NCBI RefSeq assembly: GCF_003313465.1
Contig: NZ_KZ845664.1
Location: 310,001-374,000, forward strand
Direction of reading: 5' to 3'
Length of the DNA: 64,000 bases
Source: Thermoflavimicrobium daqui
GTDB taxonomy: Bacteria > Bacillota > Bacilli > Thermoactinomycetales > Thermoactinomycetaceae
The notes under the pieces were generated by a model. The model saw only the letters and a list, made by a program, of their open reading frames with translations. It did not search any database and had not been told where the DNA came from. Below are positions 1 to 9,107 of the stretch, piece by piece. Positions within the stretch are counted from its first letter, which is position 1. The number at the start of each line of letters is the position of its first letter. The translations under genes were made by a program, and so were the position numbers.

Positions 1-31
1 CCAGTGAATAACTGATTCTTTGCTATGAAAT

Positions 32-66
32 AGACTGGCTGCTTAATCAAATAGTCAGTCTTTTTT
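32..66 (+). terminator. Rho-independent terminator of an upstream gene
   Basis: AGACTG at 32-37 pairs with CAGTCT at 56-61 and is followed by a run of T. It probably ends a plus-strand gene lying before the window. Confidence 0.6.
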
Positions 67-87
67 ATATCTACCAGACATTCTTTG

Positions 88-346
88 TCAATAGTCTCGT
101 AAAATTTTTTCAAGCACTAGATCGATTCCAGCGAAGTAATCTTTAGCGGAAATCGAAACAGGGATATCAGGCATAAGTGAAGATTTATTCGTCAATGCTT
201 GATTAAAAAACTTTGTGGAATACAGGATGTAGATCTATTTCAGTAAATAATTCCTTTAAATGTTGTAAAAGGTATTTGTGCCATTTCTTGGATTCGAAGA
301 TCTCTTTGAACCTGATTAGAGAGAAAGCGAGTTTGAATTCATCCAT
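88..346 (-). pseudogene. Decayed small gene, unknown function, one frameshift
   Basis: On the minus strand an ATG at 346 opens a reading frame (MDEFKLAFSLIRF...) that stops near 205. The neighbouring frame continues at once (NQALTNKSSLMPDI...) to a stop at 88-90. The switch falls on a run of six A (205-210 on the plus strand), so dropping one base joins the two into about 85 residues. No good ribosome binding site precedes the ATG, so the original gene may have been longer. I do not recognise the family. The joined-frame reading is inference. The rest of 346-537 holds only AT-rich sequence leading to the next gene. Confidence 0.35.
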
Positions 347-537
347 CTATTTAAGAATTTGCCAGTTCTTCTATTCGAAAGATTTGAAAGAACGGCCATT
401 TGTTTGGTATAGTATGTATTCCAAATCTTTTCTAGCCCCTCGCCCTTTTTTAAAGGAAAGAAGGAAGTAATTACAAAAATGAATCGATTAAGCATTTGGG
501 GGTTTAAGGGAAGTGCTACGAGAGGAGAGTCGTTTTC

Positions 538-2205
538 ATGGTAAGCCGATTGGAGATTGAGCAGATCAAAACAAAAGCACATCAAGGCGACACATTCGCA
601 ATGGGCTCACTCGGAATATATCTCTTAGATGGTAGAGGAATGCCGAAAAATAAAGTAGCGGGCGAAAAATGGCTCCGTAAAGCTTCTGGGCTAGGCGATA
701 CACGGGCTATGCAAGAGTTAGGAAAACGTTTCCTCGATGGCAGAGGACTTGATAAAAATCAACAAGAAGGTGAAAAGTGGTTACGTCAAGCTGCTAATAA
801 TAATAGTGATGGGATGTTTGAATTAGCCACACGGTTTTTAATTGGCATAGGGATCAACCAAAATATAACGGAAGGCGAAAAATGGCTTCGTCAGGCTGCT
901 CAACGTAAACATAGTAGAGCCATGAACCTACTTGGACATCTCCTGATTGAAGGAAAAATACTAGTGAAAAATAAAGAAGAAGGTCGAGGCTATCTGCAAG
1001 AGTTGAAGAGTCAACAAATCTATATTGCTGAATTATTTGCCAATACTGAAAATGACTATGAGTATATGGTAGATCTCGGAACGAAGTTAATCGAAGGTAG
1101 AGAATTGGAGAGAAATATTGAAGAAGGCGAACAATGGCTCCGCCAAGCTGTAGAAGCAGGTTGCTCATGGGCGATGTCTGAATTGGGTGAGTATTTGCTG
1201 CTGGGAAAGGGATTGTCCCCAGATCGAATAGAAGGAGAGAAATGGCTCCGGCAAGCTGCAGAGCTAGGTGAAACATTAGCGATGTATGAACTAGGGGAAA
1301 GGTACCTAGATGGAAATCTCCTACCGCAAAATATGGTAGAAGGAGAAAAATGGCTGCGAAAAACTGCTGATGCAGGGGAAGTTTGGGGGATGATAGCGTT
1401 AGCAAAGCGCTTATTACTAGGAAATCAGTTGCCGAAAAGTATCAAAGAGGGTGAAAAGTGGATCCAGAAGGCGATGGAATCTAGTACTGTATGGGAATGG
1501 GAGCTGCTTTCATGTGGTGAAGAGCTACTAGATCGAGATGAATTTGTAGCATATCGAAAAGAAGGTCTTCAGTTTCTAGAAAGATTAAGCCAATTAGGCA
1601 ACTTATTCGCCCAAGTTTCTTTAGCAGAACGTCTCATCGAGGGAAAAGGTTGTCCCAAAGATGTAATCAGAGGAGAACAGCTACTACTTGAAGCAGTGGA
1701 ACTTGGAAATGAAAAAGCGATGCTACAGTTGGGAAAAAGATTATTGGATAGCCCTAAGTATAGCCAAGATAAAAAAGCAGGTGAAAAATGGTTAAGAAAA
1801 GCCGCTGAACTGCAAAATACGGATGCGATGTTAGAACTAGGATACCGTTTGCAAAGTGGGCAAGGAGTTCAAAGAAATGAAGAAGAAGGAAAAAGGTGGA
1901 CGAATCGAGCCGTTGACTTATTATCCATTCAAGCAATGACAGGCAAAGATTATGCAGCCCAGCGTTTAGGAGCGATTTACTTAGATGGATACGGAGTAGA
2001 AAAGAATATAGATGAAGGAGAAAAGTGGTATAAAAAAGCAATTGACTGGTATCGCCCCGAAGCCATGTTAGAATTAGCCCAACGCTTCCTTACAGGTCAA
2101 GGTATACCTCAAAACAAAATAGAAGGGGTGAAATGGCTAAAGCATGCGGTTAAACACGGAGAGCAACAGGCCGTTATTGAGTTAAAAAAGTATCATTCTA
2201 TTTAA
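538..2205 (+). CDS. Sel1-like repeat (SLR/TPR-type) protein
   Basis: A 555-residue protein made almost wholly of Sel1-type helical repeats of about 36 residues. The recurring pattern is LG..yl.G.g...n..eGEkWLrqAae.g, with EGEKWLRQAA or close variants in nearly every unit, roughly a dozen in all. There is no signal peptide, transmembrane segment or catalytic domain, so a cytosolic scaffold or adaptor is likely. The start is ATG 538, with GAGGAG about ten bases upstream. The middle repeats (around residues 160-180 and 320-350) are the most degenerate. Sel1 proteins usually mediate protein-protein contacts; no partner can be named here. The gene stands alone, followed by a broken gene. Confidence 0.85.
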   Translation: MVSRLEIEQIKTKAHQGDTFAMGSLGIYLLDGRGMPKNKVAGEKWLRKASGLGDTRAMQELGKRFLDGRGLDKNQQEGEKWLRQAANNNSDGMFELATRFLIGIGINQNITEGEKWLRQAAQRKHSRAMNLLGHLLIEGKILVKNKEEGRGYLQELKSQQIYIAELFANTENDYEYMVDLGTKLIEGRELERNIEEGEQWLRQAVEAGCSWAMSELGEYLLLGKGLSPDRIEGEKWLRQAAELGETLAMYELGERYLDGNLLPQNMVEGEKWLRKTADAGEVWGMIALAKRLLLGNQLPKSIKEGEKWIQKAMESSTVWEWELLSCGEELLDRDEFVAYRKEGLQFLERLSQLGNLFAQVSLAERLIEGKGCPKDVIRGEQLLLEAVELGNEKAMLQLGKRLLDSPKYSQDKKAGEKWLRKAAELQNTDAMLELGYRLQSGQGVQRNEEEGKRWTNRAVDLLSIQAMTGKDYAAQRLGAIYLDGYGVEKNIDEGEKWYKKAIDWYRPEAMLELAQRFLTGQGIPQNKIEGVKWLKHAVKHGEQQAVIELKKYHSI

Positions 2206-2218
2206 AGAAGAGAATATC

Positions 2219-2446
2219 ATGTTATCAGACCAACAAAAAGTAGCCGTTTATGGAAGAAATCAATCATATACAACCATAGAACATCGTGTCCTCAATCTAA
2301 CCTCTGAAGTAGGGGAATTAGCCAACGACAGGACTTCTAAGCCAACCCTAGTTGGGAAAAAGAATTAGGGATGACTCTGTCTAGCTAATCAGACTCAGAC
2401 GAATTTAGCAAAAGCCTTATCTAAATATGAACAAAGAATGATCTAG
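2219..2446 (+). pseudogene. Broken MazG-like nucleotide pyrophosphohydrolase
   Basis: ATG 2219 opens a frame whose residues 20-38 (IEHRVLNLTSEVGELAND) match the first helix of MazG-type NTP pyrophosphohydrolases, including the metal-binding E-x2-E stretch. The frame soon stops. Later pieces in other frames give WEKELG and LANQTQTNLAKALSKYEQRM, the expected end of such a protein. Several small deletions or frameshifts are needed, and the middle (E-x2-D metal site) is missing. It is therefore a degraded copy, unlikely to be functional. The family call rests on motif recognition only. Confidence 0.55.
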
Positions 2447-2475
2447 AAAGTTGATCCTAGTTTAGGAAGATAAGT

Positions 2476-2515
2476 AGAAAAGTCCGCCAAGTTATAAGGG
2501 ATGACGGACTTTTCT
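2476..2515 (+). terminator. Rho-independent terminator
   Basis: AGAAAAGTCCG (2476-2486) pairs with CGGACTTTTCT (2505-2515). The T-rich 3' arm suits the plus strand, ending the Sel1/MazG-remnant transcript. Confidence 0.7.
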
Positions 2516-2586
2516 TTGTGAGCTATATGAATATGGTTTCCCCATTTTGAAGGATTAATTAAAACTATCGTGACTTTAAAAATCTA

Positions 2587-3621
2587 TTAAAAAGAAGGTT
2601 CAAATTCTATTTCACTTTTCCAGGTTGTTGTTATAATATCTAGGGCTCGTTTATTTATATTCCGTAGGAAATCAATACGTTGTTTATTTGTTTCTCCTGT
2701 TTGATTAATTAAAGTTTCTCTTAATGGATGATGACTTTCAATAAAGAAACTATTTCGTTTATGCAAACGATCAAGGTATTTACTAGCTGGTATATTAGCG
2801 AACTTTCCATTTTCACCACGATTACAAGATGGACAAGCAAGAACTAGATTCCAGACTCCATTTAAATCGATATCTAAGTGTGCTTGTAAAATGTGTGGGA
2901 AGAAGTGGTCTACATCAGCTAATATCTCCGAACCAGGTTCAATACTAATATCGTTAAAACAGTAAAAGCACTTTCCTTTTTGATATCCGTTAAGAGCATC
3001 ACGGGAAGAAGTAACATTTTTTCTTTTATTATCTTTGTTAATATAAAATTCACCTGAGTGATGATCATAGTTCATAACTAGTAAGCTTGGAGCGATATTC
3101 AGAGACCAAGCTGTCTCGACCAATCTCCATCTAGCTTCTATTTCGTACGGGAAGTTAATGGCATTATCACTTTCGAACAGTTGGTATACATGATCAGTAA
3201 GAATAATTCCCCTCTTCCTGTTCTTATGTACAACTTCGAAAAATTGAATAGGAATGGTTTTCCCATTGACTTGATGAAAAGCATCAAGAACAACTTCAAA
3301 AGCATGTTTTTTAGTAAGTTGTAACATTTGTTGATATGGTAAGATACCTCGAATATAGTTGCGGCAACCATCTAAGAATTTACTACTTCTAGCGGTAGTT
3401 TGCTTATCAGTTAATTTAAGATGTTCAATCATATGTTTAGAAAAGGGAATAGATAATTCTTCAAGAGGAAAAAATGTATTTTCTTGTTGTGAAGCTAGTT
3501 CAATTAAAGATTGAGCCAAGGAGAACTTATAGGAAGCACTATTACGTCCAAATAAGATAATGGCACGAAAATAGGAAGAAAGTGAGGGATATTCTTCTTC
3601 AAATATGCCCAAGGTGTACAT
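2587..3621 (-). CDS. HNH endonuclease domain protein
   Basis: A 344-residue protein with a C-terminal HNH nuclease module at about residues 218-270. It has a CFYC knuckle, then DVDHFFP (the catalytic DH pair), then NLVLACPSCNRGENGKF with the second Cys pair and the Asn/His-position residues. The N-terminal 200 residues are unrecognised and mostly helical. This layout is seen in orphan HNH proteins of defence or mobile origin, but no methylase, helicase or phage gene is adjacent. The start is uncertain. ATG 3621 lies directly against AGAAAGG with no spacing. TTG 3612 has AAAGGA about eight bases upstream and may be the true start. The flank 3640-3790 is AT-rich and empty. Confidence 0.8.
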   Translation of the reverse strand: MYTLGIFEEEYPSLSSYFRAIILFGRNSASYKFSLAQSLIELASQQENTFFPLEELSIPFSKHMIEHLKLTDKQTTARSSKFLDGCRNYIRGILPYQQMLQLTKKHAFEVVLDAFHQVNGKTIPIQFFEVVHKNRKRGIILTDHVYQLFESDNAINFPYEIEARWRLVETAWSLNIAPSLLVMNYDHHSGEFYINKDNKRKNVTSSRDALNGYQKGKCFYCFNDISIEPGSEILADVDHFFPHILQAHLDIDLNGVWNLVLACPSCNRGENGKFANIPASKYLDRLHKRNSFFIESHHPLRETLINQTGETNKQRIDFLRNINKRALDIITTTWKSEIEFEPSF

Positions 3622-3795
3622 CCTTTCTGGTTGTCATTGCATATTATAGGAGATTATTTACGAAAACTACTTTAGAAATAATAATGATATTACGACAATT
3701 GGTATACAACTTTATAATAAATTAATTAAAATCAGAAATAAACATTTAGATTCGTTTTGTAATTATGATTGATCAAATAAGGGAATAAAATAAAA

Positions 3796-3822
3796 CAACT
3801 TTAGTCCAACTGACTAAAGTTG
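3796..3822 (-). terminator. Terminator-like hairpin, minus strand
   Basis: CAACTTTAGT (3796-3805) and ACTAAAGTTG (3813-3822) form a perfect 10-bp stem. Reading the minus strand it is followed by TTTTATTTTATT, so it probably ends the phosphopantetheinyl transferase transcript. Nothing else recognisable lies in 3640-4079. Confidence 0.55.
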
Positions 3823-4079
3823 CATTCTAGAAATAGAAAATATAATAGACTCCATTTAACAATCAATTATTTCGCTCTACAAGCTGGTTGCACCCCTTTT
3901 CAGAAAAAAACTAATCTTCTTATGTCATTAATTGTTTTTTGGCTTTCATTTCAATCGTATCAAATCGATATAAATTAACGAATAAGTGAGTAGTAATGTT
4001 CTGTTAATGTATTGGAAATCCACCAAGGGATATGACTTTGATGAAATTAGAAAGAAATTTAGCGTAGAGATAAACGCTC

Positions 4080-4784
4080 CTATTTAGTCGTTGTTAAGAC
4101 AAATTGTTGCCTTTGTATGATAAAGTCACCACTAGCGCATACCACTGTACCAAGATAGTTTTCTCCGACATCAACCGTGTACATTTGCCAGCGCTTTGGT
4201 TCGTTAGGATTTACTTGATCTTCGATGATTTTTGGATAGTGCCAATCCAGGGAGATACTAAATTTCTGTAATGGATAGGAAAGACCTTTTCCGATTGCTT
4301 TAATATAGGCTTCTTTTCGTGTCCAAAGAAGAAAAAAGGTGGATTGTTTTTGATCAGTGGGTAGCTGTTGAAAAGAGTGTAGTTCTTGTGAAGACATAAT
4401 ATGGGGTGCTAGACTTAAATGGTCAAAATCAGAACGGATTTGTTCAACATCGACTCCGATGGGCTGATGTGAAATGGCGATCAGAGCTCGTAAGCCTGAA
4501 TGACTCAGATTATAATGGAGCGGTGGATTCGATGGATAAGTAATGAGGGGTTTGCCATGTGATTCAGTCCCAAACATAATCTTTTCTGGAGAAATTCCTA
4601 AATATTTGCTTAAAATGATACGAACAGCTCCATGTGATACTGTATAGGACTTTCGATCTTTTGCGAAATGGAAACGTTGTGCTTTTGACTGCTCTTCAGG
4701 TGATAGAAGGTAGAAGATCGAGTCAGGGTCAAATTGAGAAATGTCTACCAACCATACATGTACTTCTTGTGGGGCAAGAATCAT
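4080..4784 (-). CDS. sfp: 4'-phosphopantetheinyl transferase, Sfp type
   Basis: This enzyme moves phosphopantetheine from CoA to a serine on carrier proteins of fatty acid, polyketide or nonribosomal peptide synthesis. The 234-residue length and the two signature blocks fit the Sfp/Gsp class: IGVDVEQIR (Mg-binding Asp and Glu) and WTRKEAYIKAIGKGL (catalytic W-x-x-K-E-A). The residues GTESHGKPLI further upstream are also typical. I prefer ATG 4784 because AAAGGG lies eight bases before it; the ATG two codons upstream is too close. The gene is transcribed alone. No synthase cluster is in the window, so its carrier-protein client is unknown. Confidence 0.9.
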   Translation of the reverse strand: MILAPQEVHVWLVDISQFDPDSIFYLLSPEEQSKAQRFHFAKDRKSYTVSHGAVRIILSKYLGISPEKIMFGTESHGKPLITYPSNPPLHYNLSHSGLRALIAISHQPIGVDVEQIRSDFDHLSLAPHIMSSQELHSFQQLPTDQKQSTFFLLWTRKEAYIKAIGKGLSYPLQKFSISLDWHYPKIIEDQVNPNEPKRWQMYTVDVGENYLGTVVCASGDFIIQRQQFVLTTTK

Positions 4785-5070
4785 AAACATATCCCTTTCT
4801 TTTTGTTAGAAATCATGAATTATTTTGTATTCACAATACGATACTATATAAACCTTTTATATTAATCAAGAGCATATACATATAGTAGATGAATCATTTT
4901 GGCATGGATTCGATTTTCCCAAGGGGCAAGTATTTAAAACAGAAAGCAAATAGAAAATTGTCAAATTAACTCCAAATTTTTCAGATTTAATAGCTTTTAA
5001 GCATAACGAATAGTATGCTAAGATAATGCTATTAGCTGTATTACCAAATTATGCCGCGAGGGAGAGTCGG

Positions 5071-5679
5071 TTGAAATTGAAACGATGGATGATCTTCTTA
5101 TGGTTACTACCTCTTTTACTTACTTCAGGCTGTGGAATCTTTCAAAATGCCAATGAGCCAAGTGTAAAGGTAGTCAAACCAAACGAAACAGAAAATCTAG
5201 ACAACGAGTCTCCTGATAAAAATGAGTCATCCCCTTTACCAAAATCAACCCCACCACTGGAAAATAAAGGTGAAAGTCCAGATTCGAGCGAGGAAATCAG
5301 CGAAAGTGAAAAAAAGGTATTAGAGCAATTTATTCGTAACTATCATCAAAGCTTTGTGAATGCTATCAATGGAAAATCATTTCAATTGGTTGCAAGTTTT
5401 CTCGATCCAAGTGGCCCACATTATCGGGAGCAGGCCAAAGTAGTTCGTGCTCTAGGAAACAAAGGGATTTATGAAGCACATAATAAAACGGAATTACGTA
5501 CTCTTACCAAACCTGATCCTTCAACATATCATGTTACCACCTATGATGAGTTTTATATCAATTACCCCAATGGAACGAAAAAGTTTAAAAGCTTTTTAAC
5601 TAAACATGTGGTAAAGAGAAATGGAGGCTTCTTACAAATTCAAGCACTCTTAAGTCAGCAAACATTAGAAGAAAAATAA
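5071..5679 (+). CDS. Putative lipoprotein, unknown function
   Basis: From TTG 5071 the protein begins with a Lys/Arg-rich start, a hydrophobic stretch and the lipobox LLTSGC, typical of a lipoprotein anchored outside the membrane. A Pro/Ser/Glu-rich linker (about residues 30-80) follows, then a folded domain of about 115 residues (FIRNYHQSFVNAINGKSFQLVASFLDP...). That domain resembles, in pattern only, the NTF2-like domains often found at the end of Bacillus membrane-anchored proteins such as TcaA-type proteins. TTG 5071 is chosen because GAGGGAG precedes it by six bases; the in-frame ATG at 5026 has no ribosome binding site. A terminator follows. Confidence 0.7.
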   Translation: MKLKRWMIFLWLLPLLLTSGCGIFQNANEPSVKVVKPNETENLDNESPDKNESSPLPKSTPPLENKGESPDSSEEISESEKKVLEQFIRNYHQSFVNAINGKSFQLVASFLDPSGPHYREQAKVVRALGNKGIYEAHNKTELRTLTKPDPSTYHVTTYDEFYINYPNGTKKFKSFLTKHVVKRNGGFLQIQALLSQQTLEEK

Positions 5680-5691
5680 AAAGAGATCAAT

Positions 5692-5727
5692 GAATCAACT
5701 GAGCTATTATAGTTGGTTCTTTTTTTA
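5692..5727 (+). terminator. Rho-independent terminator
   Basis: GAATCAACT and AGTTGGTTC form a stem with one G-T pair, followed by a long T run. It ends the lipoprotein gene. Confidence 0.7.
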
Positions 5728-5872
5728 TTTTTATTGAAACCATAAGAGAGTGGGAGTGAGTATAATAGTTTAAAAATTGACAAAAATACATAAAAAGAGA
5801 TAGAATAAACATGTAAAACTAGATCAAAATGGGAAAAGGTGCTCTTAGCCTATGATTTGGAGAGTGATTCAT

Positions 5873-6562
5873 ATGCATTCTATTCTATCCATCATTTTTA
5901 TAACGAGTATTGTTGCAATGATGAGCTTGTCTTCTAACAGTGTTATCGCGAAATCAGATGAATTAACAGCTAAACAAAAACAAGAAATAGCATGGGCGAA
6001 ACAAAGGACACAAATCGAGATGAATCATCCCAGTAAGGAGCTGGACTTATCAGAATATAAATTGATTTTAAAACAAAAAGGACTACATGATCCACAAGCA
6101 CTTATTCAAGCTGGAGCAATTGGTAGCTATGGAGATATCCTTGTTACATTAGATGGAACGAGTAATGGTTCAATGGGATGGGCGGGAGGTCATGCTGGAG
6201 TTGTGCATACAGATAAGGAGTATGTAATAGAAAGTTTTGGGAATAAATCGAAAGAGCTCAATGGTGTTCGAAAGTGGCCAAATGACTGGGAAAACCGATA
6301 TAAACATATACGAGGTTTATATGTATCAGGAGCTGGTCCAGAACATTATCAACAAGCAGCCAATTATTCTCAAGATCAATTAGGTAAGTCATATAACTAT
6401 AATTTTTTCAATAAGAAAACCACAGCAAAATTTTATTGTTCGCAATTAGTTTGGCGTGCTTGGATGAACAATGGATATGACTTAGATGATGGTGGTGCGG
6501 TATGGCCGATCGATCTAATTGAAAGTCCAAATACCAAAGTGTTCTATTCTAAAGGAGACTAA
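5873..6562 (+). CDS. Secreted YiiX/NlpC-P60-like permuted papain-fold protein
   Basis: A 229-residue exported protein with an N-terminal signal peptide of about 25 residues. The core carries a GDILVTLDG block, then WAGGHAGVV with a conserved His. Towards the end FYCSQLVWRAW supplies the catalytic Cys in the C-S-Q/E-L-V-W context of the permuted NlpC/P60 (YiiX/YaeF, YycO-like) family. Members act as thiol hydrolases on lipid, amide or cell-wall substrates; which applies cannot be told. ATG 5873 is preferred over ATG 5852 because GGAGAG sits eight bases upstream. Confidence 0.8.
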   Translation: MHSILSIIFITSIVAMMSLSSNSVIAKSDELTAKQKQEIAWAKQRTQIEMNHPSKELDLSEYKLILKQKGLHDPQALIQAGAIGSYGDILVTLDGTSNGSMGWAGGHAGVVHTDKEYVIESFGNKSKELNGVRKWPNDWENRYKHIRGLYVSGAGPEHYQQAANYSQDQLGKSYNYNFFNKKTTAKFYCSQLVWRAWMNNGYDLDDGGAVWPIDLIESPNTKVFYSKGD

Positions 6563-6631
6563 AGATTTTGTATATGAACTGGATTTTAGAATCATTTTTA
6601 TGATCATTTTATTGTTATTTGAGGAGGATGA

Positions 6632-7627
6632 ATGAAACGGGAAAAGTATCTTCTCCATCTATTTTGCCTGATCCTCATCGTTTTTTGTATCTCTGATTGT
6701 GTGAAAGTAGAGAAGGCGGTGAATCTGACTCAGGGTAATTTTGGAGTCATTTATACCCATGCAAATAAAGAAGATAGTGAGTTAGTGATTCTAGATCGAT
6801 CTGGAAAACGAGTGGATGCCCATCAATTTCATGAGATGGGGATGTTTCAGATTGAAAAAGGGAAGGAAAAACGGTTAGTATTGCCAGTTAGGTTTGGAGA
6901 TAAAATGTTTTATATTCATAGAGATGGGCAGGTGTTATGGAATAAAACACACGCTTATCCCTTGGACGTCAAAGAAGATAAACAGATTCGTATCACCACT
7001 TTTAATTCTGCTTACGATTGGGGAACCCTTCAAATCGAATTACCAGGAAAAACGTATCGGCTTAAGCAACTAGGCTTTTTAAGAACGACAACTTACGATG
7101 ATAAATATATTTATGCATTTGTCGATTTTCCTGAAGCAAAGAAAGCAAAATTAATTGTCGTGAGGAGAGATAATGGAAAGAAACAGGAAGAAATTCCTAT
7201 GCCCATTCTTCATGCAAATGATATGAAAATGATCCATGGACACTTACTTATTTCATCCAATGATAATCATTTTCTATTGGACATCCATACAAAAAACTGG
7301 AAGCTGAACAAGATTAACCTTCCTTTTGCCCAAACACAATACATACTCCCTGCTCAAGAATATATCTATGTGACTTATCGAGGGAAAAAAAAGGTAACGA
7401 AATTAAATCCAAAGACTTTTCAAGTGGTAACAACGAATGAAGTACGATATCCTATTTATAAAGCGGAAATGGATCAGAAAAATCTTTATATCTTAAGCCA
7501 ACTCGAACATCCATCCTACGCAGGAGTAGTTAGCATCTATGATTTAAAAACATGGATACTTAAAAAGCAATTTTTTTTACCACAGGTAAGAGAAATGCAA
7601 GTCCAAGATTTTACTGTATTTAGTTGA
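6632..7627 (+). CDS. Exported beta-rich (propeller-like) protein, unknown
   Basis: A 331-residue protein with a basic N-terminus and one hydrophobic segment (LLHLFCLILIVFCISDC). The Cys after it sits in a poor lipobox (Asp at -1), so lipoprotein processing is doubtful. The rest is a series of short beta-strand patterns such as ELVILDRSGKRV, IYVTYRGKKKVTKLNPKTF and VVSIYDLKTWILKKQF. These resemble the blades of WD40/YVTN-type propellers without a clear signature. It lies 70 bases after the papain-fold gene with its own GAGGAGG site. No function is assigned. Confidence 0.65.
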   Translation: MKREKYLLHLFCLILIVFCISDCVKVEKAVNLTQGNFGVIYTHANKEDSELVILDRSGKRVDAHQFHEMGMFQIEKGKEKRLVLPVRFGDKMFYIHRDGQVLWNKTHAYPLDVKEDKQIRITTFNSAYDWGTLQIELPGKTYRLKQLGFLRTTTYDDKYIYAFVDFPEAKKAKLIVVRRDNGKKQEEIPMPILHANDMKMIHGHLLISSNDNHFLLDIHTKNWKLNKINLPFAQTQYILPAQEYIYVTYRGKKKVTKLNPKTFQVVTTNEVRYPIYKAEMDQKNLYILSQLEHPSYAGVVSIYDLKTWILKKQFFLPQVREMQVQDFTVFS

Positions 7628-7639
7628 TGAAAATAGGAG

Positions 7640-7672
7640 AACTCCAGAGACTAATGGTTTCTGGAGTTTTTT
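7640..7672 (+). terminator. Rho-independent terminator
   Basis: AACTCCAGA and TCTGGAGTT form the stem, followed by TTTTT. It ends the 5.9-7.6 kb gene pair. Confidence 0.75.
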
Positions 7673-7697
7673 AGATGAATGGACTTTCCTGACTAAG

Positions 7698-8906
7698 CTA
7701 AAACCGAATAGGTATACTTTTAAAGCCGCGCATCAAAAAAGTAGCTTGCCATTCCAGTTGATCTCGATCTACAGAAAGCTCAAATTGAGGGATACGTTGT
7801 AAGAGAGTTTGAATAGCAATTTGACCTTCTAATCGGGCGAGTGGTGCTCCAAGACAGAAATGTATTCCTTTACCGAAGGCGATATGTTCATTTTTTTGAC
7901 GGGTAATATCTAGATGATTGGGATGAGGGAATTGGGTGGGATCGCGATTTGCTGACGCAAGAGAAATGAGTACGAGGTCGTTCTTAGCTATTGTTTTACC
8001 ATGTAGATGGATTTCTTCAGCAGCCCATCGATTAGTAGCAAACTCTACAGGACTCATATAACGAAGAAATTCTTCAATGGCAGTATCGATGTAGTAAGGA
8101 TAATTTCTTAATTTTTCACATTGATCAGGGTGTTGTAACAACGAAAAAAGGCCATTCCCAATTAGATTGACGGTGGTTTCATGACCTGCGATAATCAATA
8201 AAAATATCATCGGATATATTTCTGATTCGGACAATTTATCTGAATTGATACTAGATTGGATCAGCGCGGATATTAAGTCATCTTGGAGATGTTGCTGTCG
8301 TTTAGCTACAAGCTCTTTCAAATAGTGATTAAAATTAACAATTTCTGGTATTATCTGCTTTCTTCGGTCAGGACGATTGAAAGCGTAAATGATTGCATTG
8401 GACCAATGGCGAAATTGAGAGCGATCTTCAATAGGGATGCCTAAGATTTCAGAAATGACAATAATGGGTAAGGGGAAAGCATAATCTTGGATCAAATCCA
8501 TTTGATTATTTTTAACAACTTGATCGAGAAGTTGATTGGCTATATCTTGAATGCGTGGGCGTAAATTTTCCACCATCCGTGGAGTAAAAGCTTTTTGGAC
8601 CAATGAACGTAGACGCGAATGATCGGGTGGGTCTGTATTTAACATATGATTAAAAAGGTTGGCCCAATCGGATTGGAGTGAATCTTCACTAAATTGCTCT
8701 TCGATAAAAGTTACAGGTGTTTTTTTAAGGAGACGTTTATCTTTTAATAGAGAGATCGCATCATCATATCGGGTAATTATCCATGTCGGGTTGCTAAAAG
8801 GTACCTGAGTGGTATAATGAACCGGATCATCCGTTCGTAATATTTCGTATAACTCATAAGCCTTATCTTTAAAATCAGGTGCAAACGGGTTGATTGACGG
8901 TATCAT
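7698..8906 (-). CDS. Cytochrome P450
   Basis: A soluble bacterial P450 of 402 residues with every landmark. The I-helix is LLIIAGHETTVNLIGNG (A/G-G-x-E-T-T). The K-helix E-x-x-R lies in IEEFLRY, the PERF-like region follows, and the heme-binding loop is FGKGIHFCLGAPLARLEG with the thiolate Cys near residue 350. There is no membrane anchor, so a separate ferredoxin/reductase pair must supply electrons; none is nearby. The protein resembles class I Bacillus P450s (CYP107/CYP109-like), whose substrates range from fatty acids to macrolides. ATG 8906 is chosen because GAAAGGA precedes it by six bases; the ATG at 8924 lies upstream of that site. Confidence 0.92.
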   Translation of the reverse strand: MIPSINPFAPDFKDKAYELYEILRTDDPVHYTTQVPFSNPTWIITRYDDAISLLKDKRLLKKTPVTFIEEQFSEDSLQSDWANLFNHMLNTDPPDHSRLRSLVQKAFTPRMVENLRPRIQDIANQLLDQVVKNNQMDLIQDYAFPLPIIVISEILGIPIEDRSQFRHWSNAIIYAFNRPDRRKQIIPEIVNFNHYLKELVAKRQQHLQDDLISALIQSSINSDKLSESEIYPMIFLLIIAGHETTVNLIGNGLFSLLQHPDQCEKLRNYPYYIDTAIEEFLRYMSPVEFATNRWAAEEIHLHGKTIAKNDLVLISLASANRDPTQFPHPNHLDITRQKNEHIAFGKGIHFCLGAPLARLEGQIAIQTLLQRIPQFELSVDRDQLEWQATFLMRGFKSIPIRF

Positions 8907-9107
8907 AAAATGTCCTTTCTTCATTTAGTTATATTGGATACTAAATCCATATTTATCATTTTCCCTAAATCGTTTTAAAACAAACTAGCCCAAAATGTTT
9001 CATTATGAAGAATATAGCCCTTTTGGGTTATTTTTGAATCATACGAAATATACATACAAGTAAAAGGGAATGGATGTGATAGAAGAAGTGATTGCGAAGG
9101 AAGGAAG

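Noticed and set aside
854-1405. 183-codon minus-strand frame under the Sel1 gene
   Set aside because: It is an antisense reading of the Sel1 repeats with Leu/Phe-rich composition expected from that; no start signal.
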